64,000 nt of DNA from the NCBI GenBank assembly GCA_019187195.1, contig JABAQT010000037.1:62001-126000 (forward strand). Reading direction: 5' to 3'. A model generated the notes under the pieces. That model made no database searches, was not told where the DNA came from, and saw only the letters and a list, made by a program, of their open reading frames with translations. The first letter of the stretch is position 1. Every line of letters starts with the position of its first letter. Shown in pieces: positions 9,281 through 17,683 of this stretch. This stretch comes from Bryobacteraceae bacterium. Lineage in GTDB: Bacteria > Acidobacteriota > Terriglobia > Bryobacterales > Bryobacteraceae. A program made the translations under genes and the position numbers.

Positions 9281-9793
9281 ATGATCACATGGCATACTGA
9301 GGCCAGCGTGATCGATACTGCCCTACGATTCGGAATAGCTCTCGCCGCCGGAGCGGTGGTGCGCATGGCCCAGGTGTTCGGCGTGCCGTGGTTGCTGGCC
9401 CTGCCGCTGCTCGGCGTGGCGGGCGGCTTTCTCAGCTACCGGTTGCAGGCCTCGCGGATCTTCGTGGTGCTGGCGGTTTCCGCCGGGCATTTTTGCGCGC
9501 ACATGGTTACGCGCCATCCGGACGCGGCGGCGGCCCCGGCCGACAATCCGTCGATGTGGGTGCTGCTCGGAAACGCGTTCCAGCTATTCCTGCCGTTTCT
9601 GTTTCCGCCCTTAGGTTCGATCATTGCCCTGCAGAAAGAGAAACGGGAGGCGAAGCAAAAGGCCGAGGCGGAGGAGATCACTGAAGAGAGCCTGCTGCGG
9701 GAAGCGACGGGGTCCGCCGCTCCGGTGTCCGGGTTCACCTATGACCTGGACAATCTCGACTGGGAAGAACCGCGCGCGGGGAACCGGCAGTAG
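9281..9793 (+). CDS. Small membrane protein, unrecognised
   Basis: A 170-residue protein with four likely membrane segments (about residues 12-30, 36-53, 58-76 and 92-117), then a charged cytosolic tail rich in Lys and Glu (QKEKREAKQKAEAEE) that could form a coiled coil, ending in an acidic region. No family is recognised. The annotated ATG has GAGG very close to it; a GTG at 9308, nine codons in, has a better spaced GAGG and may be the true start. It is divergent from the PLP-decarboxylase gene and convergent with the next gene. Confidence 0.6.
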   Translation: MITWHTEASVIDTALRFGIALAAGAVVRMAQVFGVPWLLALPLLGVAGGFLSYRLQASRIFVVLAVSAGHFCAHMVTRHPDAAAAPADNPSMWVLLGNAFQLFLPFLFPPLGSIIALQKEKREAKQKAEAEEITEESLLREATGSAAPVSGFTYDLDNLDWEEPRAGNRQ

Positions 9794-9802
9794 GCAAGAC
9801 GC

Positions 9803-11017
9803 TCAACCCACGATGCCCGAGATATCGATGAGGTAGATCTGGCGCCCTCCCTGATGCGGCGAGTCGATGGTGACCAGGCGGCCGTCAGGGCTGTAGCGCG
9901 GGTGATTGTCACACCGCCACTCGCCGGTATATTCCTTCGGCGACAGGAAGTGGCCGAGCGGTGTTTTCCGGCCGGTGGTTGTGTCGAACAGATAGGGATG
10001 CTGGAGACGGTTGCGGTCGGGGTAGGTGTCATTCAACACCCAGCGCTTTCCGGGCAGGTAGGTGTTGTGGCCGTTGACTGTCATGACTTCAGGCGCCATC
10101 ACCTGGACGCGCTCCGTCTTGTCCTCGAAAAGGTAGAACTTCTCGCCGTGCGAAGGATGCCGCGCCCAGGCCATGATGTGCTTCGGGTCGCGCCAGATGA
10201 AGTGCGAGGTGTAGCCGTAGGGATCCACCACGTAGAGGTCCGTGCCGTCGGGTCTGGCGGTAAACATGCGCGTGTTGCCGTATTCGGGATGGGAATCGAC
10301 CGTGCGGCGGTGAAGGAAGATGAAGCGCGAACCATCGGGTGAAACCAGAAGGTGATTGATGCGGTGTTTGTACCCGGTCCAGTCCCCGATCCTGTAAGGG
10401 ATCGCCGCCACCTGGGCATAGGAGAGGATCAACTTGCGCCTGCCGGTTTCGAGATCCATCCACCAGATGCCCTCCTGCCCGGGCGCAAGAACGTCCTTGT
10501 ACTTATCAGCGACGCCCGCATAGCCATAGCCTGGCCGCGTATCGGCGAGGCGGCTGAAACTGGTGGCGACCGCCCACCTGGCATCGGGGCTGAGCGCGTA
10601 GATGGGGCCGGGGAGGGTGCGGGATTTTCCGGTGTGTACATCGAGGATACGTGAGACGTACTGCCCGTCTTCACGATCGTTGTAGATAACCTTGTCCGCT
10701 GACCCGGGAAGCCACTGCAACATGCAGCCCTGCTGCCAGCACCAGGCTTTGGTGCGGGCGATTTCGCGCCACCTGTCGCCATCCCGAAGATCGATGACGC
10801 CGAGGCGAATCTCATCGTCGGGCCGCACCGGGCGGTGCTCGAAGTCCACCTCCATGCCGAGCGCGTAGCGCGAGGTGGGATCAAACTGAAGCTTGTCGTA
10901 GTAGCCGAACCAGTGAAACTTCGGTCCTTTGGTGATGGCGCGGACCGGAGGGAGTCTCTCCCGTGGAGCGAGCAACGCCGCCAGCAGATTCCGCCGTGTG
11001 AGCACCACGGCAGCCAT
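9803..11017 (-). CDS. Exported TolB-like propeller protein, oligogalacturonide-lyase-like
   Basis: A 404-residue protein with a short Tat-like leader (VLTRRNLLAALLAP). It contains repeated propeller blades including YALSPDARWAVAT, HLLVSPDGSRFIFLHR, FIWRDPKHIMAWAR and HPRYSPDGRLVTIDS, which resemble the seven-bladed propeller of oligogalacturonide lyases and TolB-type WD40-like proteins. The frame is open further upstream, but that extension would run into the neighbouring gene and lacks an export signal, so the ATG at 11017 is preferred. Enzyme activity is uncertain; a binding or regulatory role is equally possible. Confidence 0.7.
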   Translation of the reverse strand: MAAVVLTRRNLLAALLAPRERLPPVRAITKGPKFHWFGYYDKLQFDPTSRYALGMEVDFEHRPVRPDDEIRLGVIDLRDGDRWREIARTKAWCWQQGCMLQWLPGSADKVIYNDREDGQYVSRILDVHTGKSRTLPGPIYALSPDARWAVATSFSRLADTRPGYGYAGVADKYKDVLAPGQEGIWWMDLETGRRKLILSYAQVAAIPYRIGDWTGYKHRINHLLVSPDGSRFIFLHRRTVDSHPEYGNTRMFTARPDGTDLYVVDPYGYTSHFIWRDPKHIMAWARHPSHGEKFYLFEDKTERVQVMAPEVMTVNGHNTYLPGKRWVLNDTYPDRNRLQHPYLFDTTTGRKTPLGHFLSPKEYTGEWRCDNHPRYSPDGRLVTIDSPHQGGRQIYLIDISGIVG

Positions 11018-11052
11018 TATATAGGAGCAGGATGCCTCTCCCCGGCGAGAAG

Positions 11053-13122
11053 TCAATCCGGAGCAATAAATATGGCAGCCCCCATGCTTGCCTCGTTCCC
11101 CGCGCGGATCACCACGTCCGCCAACCGGCCGAGCCCCGGGGGAACGCGCACATTGATCTGCGTGACTCCACTGACGAGTCCCGGCGACGGCCCCGCATAC
11201 AGCACCTCCGCCGCCGACCCCGCGATCATCGCCGAGCAACAGTACGTGTTGCGCGCCTCGCCCGAAATCGCGCCGTCCACGGCGTCAAGGTAGTAGCCGG
11301 TCCCCGTCGCCCAGAGCGCCACAATCGTTCCCGGCTGCGCCGGATTCGCACTCGAATTCAGCGTCCCGTCCTGGTTCACGGCGGCCGCGCCGCCGTCCGC
11401 ATTGCGGAAAATCTGGGGGGCCGTGGGTATCACGATCAGCGGAAATGCCGGCAGCGCCACGCCGTTCGATGTCACATCGAGGCGCGCGCTCCGCTCCCCG
11501 TTCAACCCGAATGGAACCGCCGCGAGAATCTGATTCGCGGACGCGGCGAGAACCGGAGCCGGAAGCCCGCCGATGGCCACGGCCGGTTCGCGTCCGATGC
11601 CCGGGCCAAGGATGTGGATCAATTCGCCCGGCGCCGCGCGTCCCGTCAAATCAGAGACTGCCGCGTTGCTGATGCCCGCCACGCGCGGCGTGGACGGCTC
11701 ACCCGGCGTGATCGCCGATACGATCCCGCCCGCTCCCGCCGTATGCACCGTTCCGCCGGCGTCCACGGCGAGCGACTGCGCCACGAGATGACCCGGAAAA
11801 CGCGCCGAATAGAGGAGCGCCGTTCCATCCGGCTTCAGGCCGGCGAGAAACTCCTCCCCATCGGTCCAGCCACTGGCGTTGGGAAACTCGGGCGACGACG
11901 TCGTTCCGCTCACCCACACGTTCCCTTTCGCATCGACAGCCACCGTCCGCGCCTCGTCGGGGCTCTTTCCTCCCAGATACGTCGCCCACACCATGCCGCT
12001 TCCCGCCGCATTCAGCTTCGCCACGAAAGCATCCATCTGCGGCCCGGTTCCGTGCGGCGCGGGATACACAGGCCCTGAATAGACAGGCTGCGCCACGCCG
12101 GGGGTCGCGGGAAAATTCTCGTCGTTGGTCTTCCCCGCCAGAATCGCCTCGCCGGTTTCGGCCACCGCCAGCGCGTAGAGAATGTTTCCGGGGTTGGCAA
12201 GCGGCGACAGCACATCGTTGCGCGCCCCGAGGTAGGTGAGATAGGCGAGCCCACCGCCATCGGCGCGAAACTTCGCGGCGAAGGCTCCGATTCCGTCGCG
12301 GCGCATCGCTCCGGAAGTGGCGGGCAAGTCCGTGGTGTTCGTATTGCCCGCGATTATCATGTTGCCCATGGCGTCCACGCCCAGGCCCGCGGCTGCCGTC
12401 GAACGCGTGCTAAGGAAGCAACTGCTCCCCGCCCCGCACTGGACGGCGCTTCCGGTGATCACGCCGGCCAGCAGAATCCGGTCCGCCGCCGGAGCCAGTT
12501 TCGCCACGAAGGCTCCCGAGCGCGAGGCCAGCCCCATCGAGGGTGTCCCGAACGTCAGCGGCGGCGAGGACGGAAAATCGGAGGCCCGCGTCTCGCCCGC
12601 AACATAGATGTTGCCTGCCCCGTCCACCGTTACGGCGTTCACGGAACTGGGGCCCTTCGTTCCTCCGAAATAGGTGGAGGCCATCGTCTGGCTTCCGTCC
12701 GGGCTCAACTTCACCAGAAATCCCGTTGTACCGCCGTTCTCCGGCCGTACCGCCTCCGTCTGCAGCGCGCCGCGGAGGGGGAAGTTCGCCGACGAAGTTG
12801 TCCCGCCAATGTAGATGTTTCCAGCCGCGTCGAGCGCCAGCGCTCTTGCCTGGTCGTTACCCTTGCCGCCGAAAGTGACGCGAAAGAGAAGATTTCCCCG
12901 CTGGTCCAGTTTCACCACAAACACGTCGCCAAGCGGCGTGGCATCCGGCAATTGGGGACCGATCAACCGGCTGCCGGCGACATATGTGCCGCCGTTCTTG
13001 TCCACCGCAATGGCCGCCACGCGGTAGCTATTCGAGTCGCCAATATAAGTGGTGTAGTCTCCCGCTCCCCAAACCACGAACGGAACGGCCAGGACCGCCG
13101 GCATGCCGCATCGGAAAGTCAT
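11053..13122 (-). CDS. Secreted SBBP-repeat protein with Solibacter-type C-terminal domain
   Basis: An exported protein of about 689 residues. Its first two thirds carry SBBP beta-propeller repeats with the recurring wording ALDAAGNIYIGGTT, AVDGAGNIYVAGET, GVDAMGNMIIAGNT and AVDAKGNVWVSGTT. The last 220 residues match the Solibacter C-terminal domain (TIGR03437): GISNAAV, GLPAPVLAASANQI, VPFGL, NPAQPGTIVALWATGTGY and VSGVTQINVRVPPGL. Such proteins are abundant in Solibacter-like Acidobacteria and their role is unknown, probably at the cell surface. The ATG at 13122 follows GAAGGG and begins a short signal peptide; another ATG ten codons earlier (13152) is possible. Confidence 0.82.
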   Translation of the reverse strand: MTFRCGMPAVLAVPFVVWGAGDYTTYIGDSNSYRVAAIAVDKNGGTYVAGSRLIGPQLPDATPLGDVFVVKLDQRGNLLFRVTFGGKGNDQARALALDAAGNIYIGGTTSSANFPLRGALQTEAVRPENGGTTGFLVKLSPDGSQTMASTYFGGTKGPSSVNAVTVDGAGNIYVAGETRASDFPSSPPLTFGTPSMGLASRSGAFVAKLAPAADRILLAGVITGSAVQCGAGSSCFLSTRSTAAAGLGVDAMGNMIIAGNTNTTDLPATSGAMRRDGIGAFAAKFRADGGGLAYLTYLGARNDVLSPLANPGNILYALAVAETGEAILAGKTNDENFPATPGVAQPVYSGPVYPAPHGTGPQMDAFVAKLNAAGSGMVWATYLGGKSPDEARTVAVDAKGNVWVSGTTSSPEFPNASGWTDGEEFLAGLKPDGTALLYSARFPGHLVAQSLAVDAGGTVHTAGAGGIVSAITPGEPSTPRVAGISNAAVSDLTGRAAPGELIHILGPGIGREPAVAIGGLPAPVLAASANQILAAVPFGLNGERSARLDVTSNGVALPAFPLIVIPTAPQIFRNADGGAAAVNQDGTLNSSANPAQPGTIVALWATGTGYYLDAVDGAISGEARNTYCCSAMIAGSAAEVLYAGPSPGLVSGVTQINVRVPPGLGRLADVVIRAGNEASMGAAIFIAPD

Positions 13123-13202
13123 CTCGCAACCCTTCGAGGCCGTAACGGCCATCGGGGACTCCCAACGCCCTCAGCATAGCGCGGTTTCCGGCTCCGGGTC
13201 CT

Positions 13203-15536
13203 TTAGAACCGTACGATCAAGCCGACTCGCGCGGCCCGTGGGAATCCGGGTGAGATGTTCGTATTGTTGTCGGCGTTCACGTAGTACTTGCGGTCGAACA
13301 CGTTCTCGATGTTGGCTTGAAGCCGCACGTTCTCGGTGAGCGTATAGAACACGGCCGCATCGACGCGTGTATAACCCGGTAAAACCACCCTGTCATCGAT
13401 GGCGGCGAACATGTCGGTGCGATTCAGGATCCCGAGGCCCGCTCCCCACCGCCGGTAAAGCCGCAGATTGTTCCACAGGGAGAAGGTGTTGTGGGGCACC
13501 TGCGCCACTTGCGCGCCGGCGAATGCCGAGGCGGTGGCGCTGGTGACGAAGGCGTCCTGATAGGCGTAGCCGCCGGCAACCTGCCAGAACCTTGTGAGGC
13601 TCCCGTTCACTCCGATCTCGACACCGTTTGTCCGCTGGCTCCCGGTCTGCACGATGCGCGTGGGGTCATTGGGATCCACTGACCGCGTGTTGGTCCGGTT
13701 CAGGCGATACACGGCGGCGGTCAGAGAGAGCTTCCGCGACGCGTCCCACTTCACGCCTGTCTCGTAGTTTGTGAATTTTTCGGGTTTTACCTGCTGCGTG
13801 ATATCCGTGAGCGAAGCGAATTGATCGCCCGCGCTCGGCAGGTAGGAAACGCTGTAACTCCCGTAGAGGGACACCGATGCCGCGGGCTTCACCACCACGC
13901 CGGCGCGCGGCGAAACAAGATTGTCGGCGCGGCGAAGATTGTTCCCGGCCCTGTTGTTGTGATAGCGCAGGTCAAAACGATCGAAACGGAGGCCGGTGAT
14001 GAACTGCAGGTACCGCGAGACTTCGATCTGATCCTGCACGTAAGTTGCGCCAAGGTTCACCTTCAGATGGTTGTCCGCGTCGGTCGCGCTCTGCCGGAAA
14101 ACGGCCGGCTCGTTCAGCAGGGGGTTCGAGAAGGGAAGCAGAATCGATGTGGCGGAATTGTTGAAGTAGCCCGTGGTTCGAAAGTTGTCCGTCAACTGCC
14201 GCCCCAGTTCCGCTCCCCAAAGCAGCGTATGACGGATAGCCCCCGTATGCGTGATGTAACTCACGTCCGTCTGGTTGAACACGTTCAGACGATTGGTGGC
14301 GTTGCTATATGCCGACAGCGACACCTGAGTCATGTCGGCAGTCGCGTCACGAGGCACGAAGTTCTGGTATCCACGATCGTAGCTGGCAAACAGCGTCCGG
14401 TTGCGAACGTTCAGACGGCCGGCCTGATGATCCACCAGCGCCGAACCGAGATTGACGTTCGCGTTCACGTGGCTTTGTTTCGGATTGCCGTAGTACGTCG
14501 AGATGGGGACGTCGGCGGGCCGTCCCTGAAACGATGTGATGCCGCGATCCGCCGTACGCATGTCGCGGAAGTGCTCGTAACCAAGCGTCACGCGCGTCTC
14601 CCTGCCGGCGTTGATGGTAAGGGATGGGCTCAAACCGTAGCGTTCGAGCCCGACAAACCTGCGGAAACTGTCCGAGTTCTCATACATCGCGTTCATCCGG
14701 AACGCGACGCGGTTCCCCAACGGTTGATCGAAATCCCCCGTGAACCGCTTGTTGCCGAACGACCCGCCTTGCAGCGTCAACTCGCGCAGCGGAGCAAAGC
14801 CGGCCTCCTTGGTCACCCGGTTGATCACCCCGCCGCCGCCGCCCCGTCCGAAGATCATCGCGTTGGGGCCCTTGAGCGCTTCGACTCGATCGAGGTTGTA
14901 CAGATCGCGATAGTACTGCACATCGTCGCGCACGCCGTTCACGAAGAAATCGGCCGAGGAACTGTTGCCGCGAATCACCAGTTGATCGCGGTTGTTCTCA
15001 CCCTGATGGGCGGTGATGCCCGGCACGTAGCGCACTACGTCCGCGATGCTCATCATCATCTGGTCCTGAATCTGTTCCCGGCCCACCACGGTGATGGATT
15101 GCGGAGTATCGAGGAGCGGCGTCAGCGTCTTCGTCCCGCTGCTGATGGCCGGCGTCAGGTAATCCGGCGATTCCTCGACGGTGACCGACTCGCGAACCGC
15201 CGCCACCGGAAGCAGGAACTCCTTCGTTTCCGATGCCGCCGCCCGCACCTCCACCGCCTGCGTTACCTTTTGAAATCCGTGCATCTCGACGGCTACGTTG
15301 TAGCTGCCCGGCTCAAGAGACAGGGTGAACTCGCCGTGTTCACCAGACATGGCGGTCCCCGCCACATTGCCATCCTTTGTTGCCGTAATGCGAGCGCGGG
15401 CAATCGGCGCCCGGCTCACATCGAGCACCACACCCCGGATCTCACCTGTTTGTTGACCCCACGCGATTCCCGCCCCCGTTGACAACAACCATGCAAGCAT
15501 CCATCCGAACACACGAGTAGCGGGACTCCCAGCCAT
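13203..15536 (-). CDS. TonB-dependent siderophore-type receptor with carboxypeptidase-like N-terminal domain
   Basis: A 777-residue outer-membrane receptor. It has a signal peptide ending at AWGQQ, a carboxypeptidase-regulatory-like domain (about residues 30-110, GEIRGVVLDVSRAPIARA), a plug domain (about 125-245) with DTPQSITVVGREQIQDQ, VPGITAHQGENNRDQLVIRG and VEALKGPNAMIFGRGG, and a 22-strand barrel ending in the aromatic RVGLIVRF. The plug wording matches the TonB-siderophor family (TIGR01783), so ferric chelate uptake is likely. A consensus promoter with a palindrome lies upstream. No TonB, ABC importer or siderophore synthesis gene is adjacent. Confidence 0.9.
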   Translation of the reverse strand: MAGSPATRVFGWMLAWLLSTGAGIAWGQQTGEIRGVVLDVSRAPIARARITATKDGNVAGTAMSGEHGEFTLSLEPGSYNVAVEMHGFQKVTQAVEVRAAASETKEFLLPVAAVRESVTVEESPDYLTPAISSGTKTLTPLLDTPQSITVVGREQIQDQMMMSIADVVRYVPGITAHQGENNRDQLVIRGNSSSADFFVNGVRDDVQYYRDLYNLDRVEALKGPNAMIFGRGGGGGVINRVTKEAGFAPLRELTLQGGSFGNKRFTGDFDQPLGNRVAFRMNAMYENSDSFRRFVGLERYGLSPSLTINAGRETRVTLGYEHFRDMRTADRGITSFQGRPADVPISTYYGNPKQSHVNANVNLGSALVDHQAGRLNVRNRTLFASYDRGYQNFVPRDATADMTQVSLSAYSNATNRLNVFNQTDVSYITHTGAIRHTLLWGAELGRQLTDNFRTTGYFNNSATSILLPFSNPLLNEPAVFRQSATDADNHLKVNLGATYVQDQIEVSRYLQFITGLRFDRFDLRYHNNRAGNNLRRADNLVSPRAGVVVKPAASVSLYGSYSVSYLPSAGDQFASLTDITQQVKPEKFTNYETGVKWDASRKLSLTAAVYRLNRTNTRSVDPNDPTRIVQTGSQRTNGVEIGVNGSLTRFWQVAGGYAYQDAFVTSATASAFAGAQVAQVPHNTFSLWNNLRLYRRWGAGLGILNRTDMFAAIDDRVVLPGYTRVDAAVFYTLTENVRLQANIENVFDRKYYVNADNNTNISPGFPRAARVGLIVRF

Positions 15537-15693
15537 GTACTGCTTTTCCTTTCGTTCTGCCTTGAAAGCCGTGGCCGCGGACCCCTAAAATGCTAGAAGA
15601 ACCGTCGGCCCATGCGCCCGGTTCCGCCGGCCGCGCGGCTCGCTTCGCCAAAAGTTGCCCGCGCGGCTGTTTGAAATCCGGTTGATTTCGTCG

Positions 15694-15719
15694 GGTCACG
15701 CCGCGAAACGCGCGTGACC
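15694..15719. promoter_or_regulatory. Palindromic operator candidate at the TonB receptor promoter
   Basis: A near-perfect dyad with outer arms GGTCACG and CGTGACC and inner arms CGCG/CGCG around an AAA centre. It begins about 8 bases beyond the -10 box, so it covers the start of transcription, a classical position for a repressor. It could also form a hairpin in the nascent leader. It does not resemble the AT-rich Fur box. Confidence 0.5.
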
Positions 15720-15727
15720 TAAGATCC

Positions 15728-15757
15728 ATTAGAATCCAACTTGCAACTCAGTGTCAA
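15728..15757 (-). promoter_or_regulatory. Sigma-70-type promoter of the TonB receptor gene
   Basis: On the reverse strand a perfect TTGACA (15752-15757) is followed after 18 bases by TCTAAT (15728-15733), five of six matches to the -10 consensus. The start of transcription would fall near 15721, leaving an untranslated leader of about 185 bases before the ATG at 15536. In such a GC-rich region this match is unlikely to be chance. Confidence 0.6.
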
Positions 15758-15825
15758 CTAGAAATTGCGCAAAGATTGGAAAAAACGCGCGAATCGCTTT
15801 CCTCTTGTTTTCCGGCAACAGACTC

Positions 15826-15845
15826 GCATCCGCCTTCACGGATGC
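15826..15845 (-). terminator. Possible hairpin terminator of the phosphoesterase gene
   Basis: GCATCCG and CGGATGC form a perfect 7-bp stem with a 6-base loop that overlaps the stop codon of the phosphoesterase gene. There is no clear T-run after it, so it may act only as an mRNA 3' end stabiliser. Confidence 0.3.
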
Positions 15846-16381
15846 GGAGCCACTTCTCCGCCCGCCCCGATCCGATAGCCTTGCGCCGTTCCCGTCTCCG
15901 TGTCATAGACGGCAAACGTAGAGGCCACTTCCACCCGGTTGGCTTGCGCGTCGAACCGGCAGCCCATGATCGCCCCCGGATTCACCGCCAGCGTGCGGGC
16001 TCCGGACTTGCGGATGTCGAACACATGGTTGTGCCCGTAAAACACCGCGTCGTATTCCCCGCCGCGGGCGATCGCCAGCGCGATGTTGTCGAAGTGGTTC
16101 ACCGCCACCCGCCGTCCGCCGAACTCATCCTCGAAGAACTCGCCCCGCAACCGCACGTGCGGATACTTCGCCGCCTTCGCCGTGATGCGGAAGGTGTCGG
16201 CGTCGTTGTTGCCGAAAACGATGTGCACGGGGTTGGAGAAGCCGCGCGCCAGTTGATCGAGAATGAACGGCGAGCACAGATCCCCGCAGCAGATAAGAGC
16301 GCCCGCGCCGGCGGCGAACTCGAGCGCCGGGGCGAGTTTCCACACGTTGTCGTGAATATCGGAGAGAACAGCGATCCGCAT
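15836..16381 (-). CDS. YfcE/MJ0936-type metallophosphoesterase
   Basis: A 181-residue single-domain calcineurin-like phosphodiesterase. The full metal-binding set is visible: SDIHDN (Asp8, His10), CCGDLCSP (Asp near 33), FGNNDAD (Asn near 61) and the paired histidines in FYGHNHVFD, followed by NPGAIMGCR. This is the pattern of small stand-alone enzymes such as YfcE that cleave phosphodiesters with divalent metals. The natural substrate is unknown. It sits 57 bases downstream of the fucosidase gene on the same strand. Confidence 0.85.
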   Translation of the reverse strand: MRIAVLSDIHDNVWKLAPALEFAAGAGALICCGDLCSPFILDQLARGFSNPVHIVFGNNDADTFRITAKAAKYPHVRLRGEFFEDEFGGRRVAVNHFDNIALAIARGGEYDAVFYGHNHVFDIRKSGARTLAVNPGAIMGCRFDAQANRVEVASTFAVYDTETGTAQGYRIGAGGEVAPHP

Positions 16382-16438
16382 GTGACCATGGATACCGCGG
16401 ATGGGGGGCGCGCGGCAATGGTGCGAACCGGGTCCGCG

Positions 16439-17575
16439 CTACGCTGGAAATCCCGTCTTGCGAAGTCGAGCCCCGATTCCGCGCAGCAACCGCTCCTGCG
16501 CCGGGTGAACCGACCCGTCTCCCAGCGGACCGATGTTGAGGAGCAGGTTGGCGTCCCTTCTCCGGGCCTTGGCCAACTCCTCCCAACCCTCGTCCAAAGT
16601 CAGGTGCCCAGCATCGGCTTTCCAGCCCCAACTTCCCTTCTGGGTGGTCCAGCAGATCTCCATGGGCCTGCTTCCACGGGTCTTGACCTTATTCAGTTGA
16701 GGCGCTTCCGGCGCCACGAAATCTTCCGATCCCTCGATGCCCCACTTATAGGAAATCAGCGCGTGCGGCTGCAGCTTGCGAATCATGGCGTACAACTCCG
16801 GCAACTTGAATTTGGACAAATCACCGGAGGCCGGCACGGCGGCCCCATCCAACCAGACACCGGCCACGGGGCCGTACTGAGCCAGCAGTTCGTGAATGCC
16901 TCCGCTCACGTAGTCCAGGTAGTTCTGAAAGTTGTAATCCGCGCGGGAGGCATACCAGGGGTCGGGTGGATCATAGGCCGGACGCACCATCCGGATCGGC
17001 CAGTCCCAGGGAGCAGGGCCATGCGGGTGCCGCCAGTCGAAGCCATGCTCGTAGAACATGAAGAGGCCCAGCCGCCGGGCGGCGCATGCCTGCGCCATTT
17101 CCGCCACCAGATCCCGTCCGGCGGGACTCTTCGTGCTGTTGAAGTCCGTCTGCTTCGTCTTCCACAGGCAGAAGCTGTCACAGTGTTTGGCAACCATCGT
17201 GACGTACTTCATGCCGGCGTCAACGGCCAGGTCGCAGATCCTGGCGGCCGAAAAACGGGACGCGGTAAAACGCCGCGCCAGCCGCGCGTAGTCGGCCGGG
17301 CGGATCTTCTCGCGATACATCACCCACTCCGAGCGCCCTTCGAGGGAGTAGAGGCCATAGTGGATGAAGAGCCCGAATTTCGCGTCGCGGAACCATGCGA
17401 GGGTCGCTTCACGCGGATTGCGCGCCCACGTGCTCCGGTAGTTATCGAGAAACCCGGGCGCCGGCCCGCTTGCGGCGGAGGGAACGGCAAGCGCGGCTCC
17501 CGAAGCCAACAGTTCCCTGCGCGTCATGCGCTGAGCGGCGGGAACCTTCTCGCGAAATGATCGAGGGCTCTTCAT
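16439..17575 (-). CDS. Exported alpha-L-fucosidase, GH29 family
   Basis: A 378-residue protein with a Tat-like leader (TRRELLASGAALAV, near residue 18). The GH29 fold is marked by FRDAKFGLFIHYGLYSLEG, KYVTMVAKHCDSFCLW, the nucleophile region VAGVWLDGAAV, and LLLNIGPLGDGSVHP. Such enzymes release terminal L-fucose from plant or host glycans. In GH29 the nucleophile is the aspartate of the WLDG strand (here in VWLDG). The start at 17575 has GGGGA upstream and is preferred over the ATG at the Tat motif. It is divergent from the enolase-family dehydratase gene, which may act on a derived sugar acid. Confidence 0.87.
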   Translation of the reverse strand: MKSPRSFREKVPAAQRMTRRELLASGAALAVPSAASGPAPGFLDNYRSTWARNPREATLAWFRDAKFGLFIHYGLYSLEGRSEWVMYREKIRPADYARLARRFTASRFSAARICDLAVDAGMKYVTMVAKHCDSFCLWKTKQTDFNSTKSPAGRDLVAEMAQACAARRLGLFMFYEHGFDWRHPHGPAPWDWPIRMVRPAYDPPDPWYASRADYNFQNYLDYVSGGIHELLAQYGPVAGVWLDGAAVPASGDLSKFKLPELYAMIRKLQPHALISYKWGIEGSEDFVAPEAPQLNKVKTRGSRPMEICWTTQKGSWGWKADAGHLTLDEGWEELAKARRRDANLLLNIGPLGDGSVHPAQERLLRGIGARLRKTGFPA

Positions 17576-17683
17576 GGACGATTCCCCATGGCGCTATTGT
17601 AGTGCTTCATGCCGGCTTTCGGATGCGCGAACCGCCGCGGCCGTAATGCCGCGCGGTATGCTGATCAGCAGACGAAAACAACA

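Larger units (their letters stand above)
15537..15835. other. 299-base intergenic region with promoter, palindrome and hairpin
   Basis: No gene is seen here. Reading toward the TonB receptor it holds a hairpin beside the phosphoesterase stop, a TTGACA/TCTAAT promoter, a 26-base palindrome at the expected transcription start, and a leader of about 155 bases. The leader contains two direct copies of CCGCGCGGCT (15631-15640 and 15659-15668), each with a self-complementary core. Confidence 0.6.

Noticed and set aside
15776-17560. A 594-codon plus-strand frame over the phosphoesterase and fucosidase
   Set aside because: Both genes are read clearly on the other strand with complete catalytic motifs; the plus frame is rich in His, Arg and Pro as expected for a shadow.
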